Program-made: the position numbers and the translations under genes
The notes under the pieces: model-generated
What the model was told of the DNA's origin: nothing
Database searches by the model: none
The model's input: the letters and a program-made list of their open reading frames with translations, nothing else
Source of the DNA: Enterobacter asburiae
Lineage (GTDB): Bacteria > Pseudomonadota > Gammaproteobacteria > Enterobacterales > Enterobacteriaceae
NCBI GenBank assembly: GCA_011754535.1
Contig: JAAQVN010000001.1
Location: 2,108,001 to 2,172,000, forward strand
Length of the DNA stretch: 64,000 nt
Direction: 5' to 3'
In this document: piece by piece, positions 18,818 to 31,098 of the stretch
Position numbering within the stretch: position 1 is the first letter of the stretch
Layout: every line of letters starts with the position of its first letter

Positions 18818-20212
18818 ATGACAACGGTACGCCATGAGAAAGATTCTATGGGCGCAATCGCGGTTCCGGCCGACAAGCTTTGGGGCGCGCAAACCCAGCG
18901 TTCGCTGGAGCATTTCCGTATCTCGACTGAAAAAATGCCCGTCTCGCTGATTCAGGCGCTGGCGCTCACCAAACGCGCCGCCGCGAAGGTGAACCAGGAT
19001 TTGGGCCTGCTGGACGCCGATAAAGCCACCGCTATCATCAACGCCGCCGACGAAGTGCTGGCGGGCAAGCATCCCGACGAATTCCCCCTCGCTATCTGGC
19101 AGACCGGTTCCGGCACCCAGAGCAACATGAACATGAACGAAGTGCTGGCGAACCGGGCCAGCGAGCTGCTTGGCGGCGTGCGCGGCATGGAGCGTAAGGT
19201 CCACCCGAACGATGACGTCAACAAAAGCCAGAGCTCTAACGACGTCTTCCCGACGGCGATGCACGTGGCGGCGGTAATTGCCATTCGCGAGCAGCTGATC
19301 CCGCAGCTCAACGTGCTGAAATCCACGCTTAACGAGAAAGCGCAGGCCTTCCGCGACATCGTCAAAATTGGCCGTACGCACCTGCAGGACGCCACGCCGC
19401 TGACCCTCGGCCAGGAGATTTCCGGCTGGGTGGCGATGCTGGAGCACAATCTGAAGCATATCGAGAACAGCCTGCCGCACCTGGCGGAGCTGGCGCTCGG
19501 CGGGACGGCGGTCGGTACCGGGTTAAATACCCACCCCGAATACGCGGTACGCGTGGCGGAAGAGCTGGCAAGCATTACCGGACAGCCGTTCGTCACGGCG
19601 CCCAACAAGTTCGAAGCGCTGGCGACCTGCGATGCGCTGGTCCATACCCACGGCGCGCTGAAGGGGCTGGCGGCCTCGCTGATGAAAATTGCCAACGACG
19701 TGCGCTGGCTGGCTTCCGGTCCGCGCTGCGGCATCGGCGAAATCAGCATCCCGGAAAACGAGCCGGGCAGCTCTATCATGCCGGGTAAAGTGAACCCGAC
19801 CCAGTGCGAAGCCATGACTATGCTCTGTTGTCAGGTGATGGGCAATGACGTGGCCGTCAACATGGGCGGAGCGTCCGGCAACTTTGAGCTGAATGTCTAT
19901 CGCCCGATGGTGATCCACAACGTGCTGCAATCTGTTCGTCTGCTGGCAGACGGGATGGAGAGCTTTAACGAACACTGTGCGGTAGGGATTGAGCCCAACC
20001 GCGAACGTATCAGCCAGTTGCTCAATGAATCCCTGATGCTGGTGACCGCACTCAATACCCATATCGGCTATGACAAAGCCGCGGAGATCGCTAAAAAAGC
20101 GCATAAAGAGGGGCTGACGCTGAAAGCCTCCGCCCTGGCGCTGGGCTATCTCACGGAGGCGGAGTTTGACGCCTGGGTTCGTCCGGAAGCGATGGTCGGC
20201 AGCCTGAAATAA
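18818..20212 (+). CDS. fumC: Class II fumarase (FumC type)
   Basis: A 464-residue iron-free fumarase. The start [13 protein letters not shown] follows AAGGAG by six bases. The family signature [11 protein letters not shown] and the catalytic-site segments [10 protein letters not shown] and [14 protein letters not shown] are intact. FumC replaces FumA under superoxide or iron limitation in E. coli (SoxRS control). The 3' end lacks the last three residues of E. coli FumC, and its stop codon directly abuts that of the convergent tus. Confidence 0.98.
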   Translation: MTTVRHEKDSMGAIAVPADKLWGAQTQRSLEHFRISTEKMPVSLIQALALTKRAAAKVNQDLGLLDADKATAIINAADEVLAGKHPDEFPLAIWQTGSGTQSNMNMNEVLANRASELLGGVRGMERKVHPNDDVNKSQSSNDVFPTAMHVAAVIAIREQLIPQLNVLKSTLNEKAQAFRDIVKIGRTHLQDATPLTLGQEISGWVAMLEHNLKHIENSLPHLAELALGGTAVGTGLNTHPEYAVRVAEELASITGQPFVTAPNKFEALATCDALVHTHGALKGLAASLMKIANDVRWLASGPRCGIGEISIPENEPGSSIMPGKVNPTQCEAMTMLCCQVMGNDVAVNMGGASGNFELNVYRPMVIHNVLQSVRLLADGMESFNEHCAVGIEPNRERISQLLNESLMLVTALNTHIGYDKAAEIAKKAHKEGLTLKASALALGYLTEAEFDAWVRPEAMVGSLK

Positions 20213-21142
20213 TCATCCCGCCACGTACAGGTGCAGCCGCGGAATAATCAGCTGTAGCGGCTGCGCCTGAGGTCTGTAACGGTGCTGAACATTTTCAGCA
20301 TCGTAATTCAGCAGTTCCCCAATATCGGGCACCACCGCGCCCTGGTCGGCATCGTAAAGCGCAATCAGCGGCGTCGGGCAGGCATACTGCACCTGCTTTT
20401 GCTGACCAGAATACCAGACTCGGGCGATAGGCTGCACCTTCACCGGCCGCTTTATCTTGAGGCGCGTATCCGCCGGAAGCGAGGCGATGCTGTGGTACTC
20501 CTGCTCCAGGCGCTCAATCCACTGTTCACGCGACCACGGCGCGACGGTGCGCGGCGTCTTCAGGCTTTTTTCCAGCTGCGCCAGAATCTCATCCCGGGTG
20601 AAGTTTTTGATGATGTGTTTATTCGCCCAGCCGAAGCGCAGCGTGGCGGGGTGACGCAGTACCGTCAGGGTTCGGTAGGCATTCAGAGTAATCAGCCCCG
20701 GAAGCTGGCGGTGCACCCACTCAAACCGCGCGGCAGGCGCGAGGCCGGACTCTTCGGTGATGATCTTTTCAAAGGCCGCTTTCAGGGTGTTGATATGCGC
20801 AATCTGGCTTTCCAGCGCTTCACGCGTTGTCGCATCGGTTTGCAGACTGATGACGCCCGGCAGGCGCACGGCGGCCTTACTGCTGCGGTTTTCTGACTGC
20901 TGTTGGATAAACAGGCGACGATAGTGCTTCAGCGCCCGTTCAAGAGCGGCATTGCCGATGTGCTGTTCGACCTCGATGGCATCCAGCGGATCGTGCTCGG
21001 CCCCTTTAGCCACATCGGGCAGGGTAAAGACGCGCGCGGCCAGCAGACGGCAGGCCTGCAAGCGCTCGGTCAGGGTCAGTAGTTCATGTTCTATTTCCCG
21101 AAACGTGCTGTTCAGCCGTTCGATGAGATCGTAAGTTGCCAT
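20213..21142 (-). CDS. tus: Tus, replication terminus site-binding protein
   Basis: A 309-residue protein that binds Ter sites and arrests forks arriving from one side. The start is [16 protein letters not shown]; four extra upstream residues are possible but not conserved. Segments [44 protein letters not shown] and [14 protein letters not shown] are near-identical to E. coli Tus, including residues that contact DNA and form the C6-binding pocket. A Ter site lies 12 bp upstream of the start, which fits autoregulation. Confidence 0.97.
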   Translation of the reverse strand: MATYDLIERLNSTFREIEHELLTLTERLQACRLLAARVFTLPDVAKGAEHDPLDAIEVEQHIGNAALERALKHYRRLFIQQQSENRSSKAAVRLPGVISLQTDATTREALESQIAHINTLKAAFEKIITEESGLAPAARFEWVHRQLPGLITLNAYRTLTVLRHPATLRFGWANKHIIKNFTRDEILAQLEKSLKTPRTVAPWSREQWIERLEQEYHSIASLPADTRLKIKRPVKVQPIARVWYSGQQKQVQYACPTPLIALYDADQGAVVPDIGELLNYDAENVQHRYRPQAQPLQLIIPRLHLYVAG

Positions 21143-21153
21143 AAACACCCTCA

Positions 21154-21169
21154 TTAGTTACAACATACT
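21154..21169 (-). other. Ter replication-arrest site (TerB-like)
   Basis: The minus strand reads AGTATGTTGTAACTAA, matching the Ter core exactly, including the G-C pair whose cytosine locks into Tus. It lies in the 73-bp gap between rstB and tus, over the expected tus promoter, like TerB in E. coli. With the known polarity, forks moving toward lower coordinates would be stopped and those moving toward higher coordinates would pass. Confidence 0.93.
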
Positions 21170-21215
21170 TATCATATAGCACAGCACGCCGGGTCAGGCC
21201 AGCGTGCGGGTGAGG

Positions 21216-22514
21216 TCAGGCAGGAACGGGAAGGGCGATGTTATGGTACACCGGCCAGCTAAAACAGAAGCGCGCGCCGCCGAGCTCGCTCTCCTCGCAA
21301 TGCACCGTGCCCCCCATCGCCTGCGCGATTGAGTAAACAATTGCCAGCCCCAGGCCGCATCCACCGGTGGCGCGATCGCGGCTGGGGTCGAGGCGGACAA
21401 ACGGTTCAAACACGGTTTCTCGCGCTTCCGGGGCAATTCCCGGTCCGTCGTCCTCCACCGTCAGGCTGGCCCGGTTGCCCTGCAAATCCAGGCCAATCTG
21501 GAGCGTACTCTCGCTGTAGCGCATGGCGTTGTTCATCAGGTTGTCCAGCACGCGCTCCATCAGGCGCATATCGAGCGCGCCGTAATCACCCGGCGTGACG
21601 CGCGTCAACAGCGTGCGCTGCGGGTTTACGCTCTGAACATCATCAATGTGGGTTTGCAGCCAGGCGGGCAGGTCCGGCGTGCTGAGGTTCAGCTCGTTCT
21701 GCGGACGATCGAGACGCGCGTAGGTCAGCAACTCCTCAATCAGCGCTTCAAGCTGGCCAATGTCGCGGTTCAGGGCCTGAGACTCTGCTTCCGTCAGATT
21801 TTCGCTCATCTCCAGACGGTAGCGCAGGCGAACCAGCGGCGTGCGCAGCTCGTGCGCAATTCCGTCGATCAGCTGCTTTTTACTGGCGATCAGGGCATTG
21901 ATGTTATCAGCCATCTGGTTAAAGGCCACGCCAAGACGCTCAAAGCTGGAACCGCTGTCGAAGTGAATGCGCTCGGTAAAATGCCCCTCGCCAAAACGCT
22001 GCGCGGCGGACTCCAGCTTCAGCATGTCCTGCCAGTGGGGGCGCATCCAGATAAAGACCGGAAACGCGAGTGAAATGGCGATAAAGGCCATCAGCGCCAT
22101 ATCCAGCAGACGCATCTGGTGCAGATAATAGAGATAGGGCACCGGCCCGACGGCCAGCACGTAATGGCTGCGCGGGATGCGCTGGATAAAGGTGTATTTC
22201 TCATCCAGCGCGACGATATCCCCGTCGCGCAGGCGCTGCATCGCGGGTGGATCCAAATCGAAATCTTTTAACGGCTCGATGCGTAAATCAAACGACAGGT
22301 TCAGATCGAGCTCTTTGAGGGTTTTTGCCCAGTCGTGCGGCGGGATCTCTCTCAGCTCGCTGCGCATCAGATACAGCGAGCTTTTCATCAGATCGTCCAG
22401 CGACTGCCTGCCCGCACGTTCGGCGGTGAACTTATAGACCAGCCCGACCAGCATGGTCATCACCAGGAAGCAGACAAACAGCAAAAGATAAAACTGCACA
22501 AACAGCTTTTTCAT
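21216..22514 (-). CDS. rstB: RstB, sensor histidine kinase
   Basis: A 432-residue inner-membrane kinase. It has TM1 at about residues 5-27, a periplasmic sensor, TM2 near 135-155, then HAMP, and a DHp domain with the phospho-His in IDGIAHELRTPLVRLR. ATP-binding boxes NAMRYS (N box), EDDGPGIAP (G1) and GGCGLGLAIV (G2) are intact. The partner is RstA. Unlike E. coli, rstA and rstB are not adjacent: a 562-bp gap with an unknown small gene separates them, so expression of rstB may be uncoupled from rstA. Confidence 0.96.
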   Translation of the reverse strand: MKKLFVQFYLLLFVCFLVMTMLVGLVYKFTAERAGRQSLDDLMKSSLYLMRSELREIPPHDWAKTLKELDLNLSFDLRIEPLKDFDLDPPAMQRLRDGDIVALDEKYTFIQRIPRSHYVLAVGPVPYLYYLHQMRLLDMALMAFIAISLAFPVFIWMRPHWQDMLKLESAAQRFGEGHFTERIHFDSGSSFERLGVAFNQMADNINALIASKKQLIDGIAHELRTPLVRLRYRLEMSENLTEAESQALNRDIGQLEALIEELLTYARLDRPQNELNLSTPDLPAWLQTHIDDVQSVNPQRTLLTRVTPGDYGALDMRLMERVLDNLMNNAMRYSESTLQIGLDLQGNRASLTVEDDGPGIAPEARETVFEPFVRLDPSRDRATGGCGLGLAIVYSIAQAMGGTVHCEESELGGARFCFSWPVYHNIALPVPA

Positions 22515-22549
22515 TGGATCTCACCGAAAAAACGCTTTGTGCAGAATAT

Positions 22550-22577
22550 ACATGAAAACCCGTCGATATTTTCATGT
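22550..22577. other. Stem-loop upstream of rstB with one arm of a long-range inverted repeat
   Basis: ACATGAAAA and TTTTCATGT pair perfectly around a 10-base loop. The segment ACCCGTCGAT (22558-22567), which covers most of the loop, recurs inverted at 23036-23045 on the far side of the inserted small gene. It lies between that gene's stop and the rstB start, and could limit read-through into rstB. Confidence 0.6.
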
Positions 22578-22589
22578 CTGTGAAGCGTG

Positions 22590-22850
22590 TTACATGGCTT
22601 TCGCGCTGTTTTTTAACCTGGCGATGAGTGTTTCCGTTACGGCCAGGCCTTCCGAAATGTGCGGATCAATCACGGCGGTCCCAAATTCGTTAATTAAATC
22701 CAGAAGAATTTCGTAAAACTGGATGAGTTCAAGGAGATCAATGAGCGCTTTTTGATCGGCGCGTGAGGGGGAGGAATGGCTAAGCGCAGCCTGATTAACA
22801 ATCCATTCAAGATTGGTTTTGATGGCTTCGACTTCGTGGTAGCTATACAT
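22590..22850 (-). CDS. Unknown 86-residue protein inserted between rstA and rstB
   Basis: I do not recognise this protein. It is predicted all-helical and mildly acidic, with no signal peptide, membrane segment or Cys: helices around VEAIKTNLEWIVNQAAL, QKALIDLLELIQFYEILLDL and EGLAVTETLIARLKNSA. Base composition is more AT-rich than in its neighbours. The start ATG lacks a good Shine-Dalgarno, but an on-strand sigma70-like promoter lies 111 bp upstream. It separates the two genes of the rstAB operon, which are contiguous in E. coli. It is probably a real gene, because the frame is stop-free and looks protein-like, but evidence is from position and composition only. Confidence 0.55.
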   Translation of the reverse strand: MYSYHEVEAIKTNLEWIVNQAALSHSSPSRADQKALIDLLELIQFYEILLDLINEFGTAVIDPHISEGLAVTETLIARLKNSAKAM

Positions 22851-22960
22851 ATTTCATGGGCTTAAATCCTCATTTCAAGATTTTATGGGAGAAATGTGCT
22901 GAAAAGATGTGGGGTTATAGCCGGCCCGGTGAGGCTTTAAGAAAAGATTGTAGGAATGTT

Positions 22961-22989
22961 AATTATGGATTAGTTCGCGGGCTTATCAA
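22961..22989 (-). promoter_or_regulatory. Sigma70-like promoter for the inserted small gene
   Basis: On the minus strand TTGATA (22989-22984) is followed 16-17 bases later by CATAAT/ATAATT (22967-22961). It lies in the AT-rich stretch after rstA and points at the 86-residue gene and then rstB. Confidence 0.5.
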
Positions 22990-23076
22990 GTTAATTGTTG
23001 CGCAAACGGGCAAATTAACGCGCGAAAGAGGGGACATCGACGGGTAATGCCTTCATTTCGCGCACGTTATCGTTTA

Positions 23077-23793
23077 TCAGGTTTCCCAGGCGTGCGGGGC
23101 AAACAGATAACCCTTATTACGCACGGTTTTAATGCGGTAGGGCTCGGTGGCGTTATCCTGCAATTTTTTGCGCAGACGCGAAATCGCCACGTCAACGCTG
23201 CGATCCATTCCGTCATAGCTCACGCCACGGAGGTTTTTCAGCAGCGCGTCGCGGTCCATGATTTGCCCGGCATGCGTTGCCAGCTCCCACAGCAGGTCAA
23301 AGTCTGCGGTGGAGAGGGCGATAAGCTCACCGGAAAGCAGGACCTGGCGGTTAACCGGGTCAATAGACAGCGTACCGAAGCGCATCGCTTTGTGAGGCGT
23401 CAGAGACGGTGCGGGCGCTTCGCGTTCGATACTGGCGTGCTGGCGCAAATGCAGGCGCAGGCGGGCCAGCAGGACGGCAGGCGGTGTGGTTTTCAGAATG
23501 TAATCATTGGCGCCCATCTCCAGCGACAGAATATGGTTCATATCGCTGTCCAGTGAGGTGAGCAGAACGATAGGGCCGTCCCAGCGCGCGCGCAGGTCAC
23601 GGCAGAGCGTCATGCCGTCTTTGCCTGGCAGCATGATGTCCAGCAGCACTAAATCCGGATTTTCACGGACGACCACCTCTTCGGCACGATCGCCGCGAGG
23701 CTCAACAATGACGTCCATATCATGTTTACCCAGATAGGCGGCGATCAATTGCCCGACTTCGGGTTCGTCTTCAACATAAACAATCTTATTCAT
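23077..23793 (-). CDS. rstA: RstA, OmpR-family response regulator
   Basis: A 238-residue response regulator. The receiver domain has the acidic pair in VYVEDEPEVG, phospho-acceptor Asp52 in LVLLDIMLPGKDG, and the conserved Thr and Lys (VLLTSLDSD, YILKTTPP). The C-terminal winged helix ends RIKTVRNKGYLFAPHAW. I use MNKIVYVEDE as start; the longer frame starts in the leader. In E. coli it is PhoP-induced and controls acid, iron and curli genes. It is divergent from ydgC across 128 bp. Confidence 0.96.
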   Translation of the reverse strand: MNKIVYVEDEPEVGQLIAAYLGKHDMDVIVEPRGDRAEEVVVRENPDLVLLDIMLPGKDGMTLCRDLRARWDGPIVLLTSLDSDMNHILSLEMGANDYILKTTPPAVLLARLRLHLRQHASIEREAPAPSLTPHKAMRFGTLSIDPVNRQVLLSGELIALSTADFDLLWELATHAGQIMDRDALLKNLRGVSYDGMDRSVDVAISRLRKKLQDNATEPYRIKTVRNKGYLFAPHAWET

Positions 23794-23921
23794 ACAACGT
23801 CTGTTTTCGTGAAAAAAGCCAACATACACCGCGGAACCTTAACCTTCCATTAATCTTTCAAAATTAACGCCGCTTCCGTTATTCTGACGTCTATTGCTAC
23901 TTGATTTTTATAGGGAAAAAT

Positions 23922-24257
23922 ATGGGGCTGGTGATCAAAGCCGCGCTGGGGGCGCTGGTGGTGTTAATGATTGGCATTCTGGCAAAAACCAAAAACTACT
24001 ATATTGCCGGGCTGATCCCGCTGTTCCCGACCTTCGCGCTGATTGCCCACTATATTGTGGCTTCTGAACGGGGCACGGAGGCGTTACGTACGACCATTGT
24101 GTTTGGCATGTGGTCGATCATCCCGTATTTTCTCTACCTGCTTTCGCTGTGGTATTTCACCGGTTTTCTGCGGCTTCCCCTGGCGCTGGGCGGGGCGGTG
24201 ATCTGCTGGGCACTCAGCGCCTGGGTGTTAATATTCTTCTGGGGCCGCTTTCACTAG
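23922..24257 (+). CDS. ydgC: YdgC, GlpM-family inner-membrane protein
   Basis: A 111-residue protein with three to four transmembrane helices. MGLVIKAALGALVVLMIG and YYIAGLIPLFPTFALIAHYI are almost identical to E. coli YdgC. The function is unknown. The start at 23922 gives exactly the E. coli length and follows AGGGA. It converges on folM, and their stop codons overlap by four bases. Confidence 0.93.
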   Translation: MGLVIKAALGALVVLMIGILAKTKNYYIAGLIPLFPTFALIAHYIVASERGTEALRTTIVFGMWSIIPYFLYLLSLWYFTGFLRLPLALGGAVICWALSAWVLIFFWGRFH

Positions 24258-24976
24258 CGCAGCGGGCGTCCACCGTCCACGGCAAAGGTTCTGCCGGTGA
24301 CATAGCAGCTGGTGAGGAGGTAATCCACAAGGTCGATCACCTCTTTCTCGCCTGGGGCAATTTTCATCAGCGACTTATTCAGCGCCTGCTGGCGGTACTC
24401 CGCATCATCGTTTTCGTTAAACAAAATCATCGCCGGGGCGATGGCGTTCACCTTCACCTCGGGCGCAAGCTTGCGGGCAAAGGAGCGCGTCATGTTGTCC
24501 AGCGCGGCTTTACTGGCCGCATAAGCGATGTGCTTGTCGCTGCCGCGCTCAACCACATAATCGGTGAAGTGGATAATGTCACCCGCAGCATGGCCGTGAC
24601 CGCGCAGCAGATCCTGCAGGGCGTGGTTAAGCAGATAAGGGGCGTTGACGTGGATCTGCAGCATGGCAGATAGCGTATCGCTGAGGGACGTGCCGGGCTT
24701 CTCGGCACACCAGGCGCTGGCGTTATGGATCACAGCGCGCAGCCCCGTCGCGGTGGATTTCACCTGCTCCGCAAAGGCCAGGATGCCTTCATCGGTGGAA
24801 AAATCAGCCTGAATGCAAACCGCTCCGGCTTTGCGCAACCCCTCAATCGACGGGTATTCCGTACGGTAGCTGACAATGACCGGATGGCGAAGGTTGAGAA
24901 AGTGATGGGCGAGGGCGAGGCCGATACGGCGGCCTCCACCGGTGATCAATATTGGGCGAAGCGGTGCATTTCCCAT
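24254..24976 (-). CDS. folM: FolM, dihydromonapterin reductase (SDR)
   Basis: A 240-residue short-chain dehydrogenase. It has the nucleotide motif ITGGGRRIGLALA (TGxxxGxG), the NAS motif (HNASAW) and the catalytic YAASK (IAYAASKAALDN). The sequence matches E. coli FolM, which reduces dihydromonapterin to tetrahydromonapterin and has weak dihydrofolate reductase activity. It lies downstream of ydgI on the same strand with a 39-bp gap, so co-transcription with ydgI is likely. Confidence 0.95.
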   Translation of the reverse strand: MGNAPLRPILITGGGRRIGLALAHHFLNLRHPVIVSYRTEYPSIEGLRKAGAVCIQADFSTDEGILAFAEQVKSTATGLRAVIHNASAWCAEKPGTSLSDTLSAMLQIHVNAPYLLNHALQDLLRGHGHAAGDIIHFTDYVVERGSDKHIAYAASKAALDNMTRSFARKLAPEVKVNAIAPAMILFNENDDAEYRQQALNKSLMKIAPGEKEVIDLVDYLLTSCYVTGRTFAVDGGRPLR

Positions 24977-25015
24977 CGTATTCTCCTTTACAGTTCAACA
25001 ATGGGAAAGACAGTG

Positions 25016-26398
25016 CTATCCCATTAACATCCAGGTTGCCGGTACGGCAGCAACCAGTAACAGCCCGATTAAGGCCATTTCACGGCGTTTCAGCGCGTTC
25101 TCCAGCTGATGCGTGCGGCGGGCGTAGATAAATACCAGCAGGCCCGGCGCATACAGCACTACCGACAGCAGCAGATGCATCGGCCCGGAAGCATACAACA
25201 ACCACAGGCCGTAAATACAGGCCCCAACGCCCACGACATAGTGCGCCGGACGCGTGGCGATTTTTAACAAATACGCACCCACTAAGAAATAGGGTACCAG
25301 AATCATCTCGGAGGCGATGGTCAGCAGGGTGTTATAGTCTGAACCTGTGAGCCAGATCAGCACCAGGCAGACCTGAACGCTGATGTTGGTCAGCCAGAGT
25401 GAGGCTGATGGCGCATTATTTTTGTTTTGTCGGGCAAACAGGCGTGGAAACGCCTTGTGCGTCGCGGCCAGGAACGGCACTTCAGCCGCCATGATGGTCC
25501 AGCTCAGGTAAGCGCCGCAGACGGAGACGATCAGCCCTGCGGCAATCACCACGTCGCCCCAGGGGCCGAGCATTTTCACCATCAGGCCTGCCATCGACGG
25601 ATTACGCATTTCGGCCAGTTCAGGACGCGCCACCACACCCAGCGACAGCAGCGTTACCAGCAGATACACGCCCAGCGCCGCCAGGACGGCCAGCAGCGTG
25701 GCGCGGCCCACATCGCGTTTATTACGCGCGCGGGCAGAAACCACCACCGCGCCTTCAACGCCGATAAACACCCACAGTGTAATCAGCATCGTGTTTTTCA
25801 CCTGTTCCCAGACCGGAACGCCAAGCGCAATTCCGCTGAAATCAAGCGTAAACACGTCGAGACGGAACGCAATGAAGGCCAGCACGATGAACAGGCCAAG
25901 CGGCACCAGTTTCGCCAGCGTCGCTACCAGGTTGATGCTGGCGGCGGTCTGGACGCCGCGCAAAATCAGCCAGTGAACAATCCACAGCAGCGCCGAGGCG
26001 CCGACGATAGACTGCCAGGTATTACCGTCGCCAAACAGGCGCAGCTCAGGGGTATCGGTAAAGAAACTGAGCGCCGAGAAGACAATCACCAGATAAGAGA
26101 CGTTAGCGATGACCGCGCACAGCCAGTAGCCCCAGGCGGAGCAGAAGCCAATCAGCTCGCCAAAACCTTCACGTGCATAGGTGAAAATGCCGCCGTCCAG
26201 ATCCGGGCGAACGCGGGTCAGCAGCAGCATGGCGAATGCCAGCAGCAATATCCCGACACCGGTAATGCCCCAGCCAATGAGCAAGGCGGCAGGGCTTGCA
26301 ACGGCCGCCATGTTCTGCGGTAAACTGAATACGCCCGCACCCAGCATTGAGCTTAAAACGAGTGCAGTCAGAGCACTCAGGCCAAGTTTCTTTTCCAT
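25016..26398 (-). CDS. ydgI: YdgI, APC-family basic amino acid/ornithine antiporter
   Basis: A 460-residue transporter with about 12 transmembrane helices. The N-terminus GLSALTALVLSSMLGAGVFS carries the APC-family glycine-rich motif in TM1, and GGIFTYAREGFGELIGFCSAWGYW is typical of ArcD-type arginine/ornithine antiporters. It is close to E. coli YdgI over the full length. The substrate is predicted, not shown by sequence. It lies between ydgH and folM as in E. coli. Confidence 0.93.
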   Translation of the reverse strand: MEKKLGLSALTALVLSSMLGAGVFSLPQNMAAVASPAALLIGWGITGVGILLLAFAMLLLTRVRPDLDGGIFTYAREGFGELIGFCSAWGYWLCAVIANVSYLVIVFSALSFFTDTPELRLFGDGNTWQSIVGASALLWIVHWLILRGVQTAASINLVATLAKLVPLGLFIVLAFIAFRLDVFTLDFSGIALGVPVWEQVKNTMLITLWVFIGVEGAVVVSARARNKRDVGRATLLAVLAALGVYLLVTLLSLGVVARPELAEMRNPSMAGLMVKMLGPWGDVVIAAGLIVSVCGAYLSWTIMAAEVPFLAATHKAFPRLFARQNKNNAPSASLWLTNISVQVCLVLIWLTGSDYNTLLTIASEMILVPYFLVGAYLLKIATRPAHYVVGVGACIYGLWLLYASGPMHLLLSVVLYAPGLLVFIYARRTHQLENALKRREMALIGLLLVAAVPATWMLMG

Positions 26399-26541
26399 TG
26401 GCTTCCTGTTATGAAAAGTCCCAATCCAGAATAATTATTTCGCTAAGGCGCATAAAAATGGTGGATCACACTAAGGCGCGGGATTTTACGGAGTGTAACG
26501 AAAGCATGCAATGATGTGTGGCAGAAATTCGAAAAAAGTAA

Positions 26542-26569
26542 CAAAAAAAGGCGGCATTGCGCCGCCTTT
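26542..26569 (-). terminator. Intrinsic terminator of ydgH
   Basis: AAAGGCGGC and GCCGCCTTT pair around ATTGC, and on the minus strand the stem is followed by an unbroken T-run and GTTAC. It lies just behind the ydgH stop. Confidence 0.92.
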
Positions 26570-26583
26570 CGTCAACGATTTTG

Positions 26584-27528
26584 TTACTTGTACAGATCGG
26601 CGCTGATGGTCACGTTGTTGCCACGTTCCTGCCACTGGCGGGTGATGTGGTAATACTTCGCCCCTTTCTTCGCCGCACGCTTCGCGACCTGGTAAGAGAC
26701 TTCCGTCATATTGCCGTAGTTGCCGGTGAACTTGATGCTGTCGAACGGCACCATTTGCGCGGCAGTGGCTTTGTTCAGCTCTTCAATTTTAGTGCCGTCC
26801 GGCAGCGTAACGGAGTAGCGGCCACCTTTCGTGGATTGTGTTTCAAAGAAACGGCCCACTTCAGCGCTTGGCGCAGCAGAGGTCGCGACGCCTGGAATTT
26901 CAACTTTCTTCGCTTCTTCGCCGCCTTTGGCTATCGCTGCGCGACCCGCTTCAGAGTCCGCAGGGATGGCATCCGGGCTCTGCAGAACGCGTTTTTTCGC
27001 ATCTTCTTTGTAGATGAATGCGGTAATGCGCTGGTTGCCACCCTGGTTAGCATCCACCTGACGCACGATATAGAAAGAGTAGGCACCTTTCTCTTTTGCG
27101 GCTTTGGTGATGGCATCGTTCACTTCAGGCTGGCTGCGATAGAAGCCCTGAACGGTAACGGTGTCGTAAGGTTCCAGCTCAATGGCCTGATCTTTCGGCA
27201 GCTCAACGATACCGTTGATCACGCGGTTTTTCGGTGCGTCAGCCTTTGGCGCATTATCTTTATACAGCGCAATGGTCACGCGCTGGTTACCGCTGTTGCC
27301 GTAATCGGACTGGTCAACAACGTAAAACGAGGCCGCCCCGTTTTTATCAGCGGCTTTTGATGCGGCGGCGACGGCATCGCCAATAGAATTATAACGACCC
27401 ACAATGACCGTATGGTCAAAAGGTTTTAATGCTGCCGCTTGCTCCGGCGTTAACTCTGTTGCGGCATTCGCAGACAGGGCGGTCGCACAGAGAAGTGCGG
27501 ACGCCAGGAGTGTGTTCTTAAGCTTCAT
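26584..27528 (-). CDS. ydgH: YdgH, secreted protein with three YdgH/BhsA/McbA-like domains
   Basis: A 314-residue exported protein. I start it at MKLKNTLLASALLCATALSA, a signal peptide cleaved near ANA|ATEL; the longer upstream frame is leader sequence. Three DUF1471 (YdgH/BhsA/McbA) repeats follow, each beginning with a short motif of the type KPFDHTVIVGRY, EPYDTVTVQGFY and VPFDSIKFTGNY, about residues 35-90, 125-180 and 255-314. Single-domain members are stress and biofilm proteins of the periplasm. The length equals E. coli YdgH. Confidence 0.94.
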   Translation of the reverse strand: MKLKNTLLASALLCATALSANAATELTPEQAAALKPFDHTVIVGRYNSIGDAVAAASKAADKNGAASFYVVDQSDYGNSGNQRVTIALYKDNAPKADAPKNRVINGIVELPKDQAIELEPYDTVTVQGFYRSQPEVNDAITKAAKEKGAYSFYIVRQVDANQGGNQRITAFIYKEDAKKRVLQSPDAIPADSEAGRAAIAKGGEEAKKVEIPGVATSAAPSAEVGRFFETQSTKGGRYSVTLPDGTKIEELNKATAAQMVPFDSIKFTGNYGNMTEVSYQVAKRAAKKGAKYYHITRQWQERGNNVTISADLYK

Positions 27529-29593
<2,065 letters not shown>

Positions 29594-29600
29594 GGGGTAG

Positions 29601-30992
<1,392 letters not shown>

Positions 30993-31009
30993 TTCGCTTT
31001 CTCCTGACA

Positions 31010-31034
31010 AACCGCCCTTCGGGGCGGTTTTCTT
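31010..31034 (+). terminator. Intrinsic terminator of pntAB
   Basis: AACCGCCC, a TTCG tetraloop, GGGCGGTT, then TTTCTT. It lies 17 bp after the pntB stop. Confidence 0.93.
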
Positions 31035-31098
31035 ATTTCTGCGGTCAGCTTTTCTCCTCTGTCTATACTTTACCCTTTGTGTAATACGAGGAGGTGTA

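Noticed and set aside
22590..22850. Reading the small rstAB-splitting gene as part of an insertion sequence or toxin-antitoxin pair
   Set aside because: No transposase, no second gene, no target-site duplication next to the inverted repeat, and no antitoxin or toxin motif; kept as an unknown gene.
25427..26323. 298-codon plus-strand frame opposite ydgI
   Set aside because: Same antisense effect of a membrane-protein gene; no recognisable domain.
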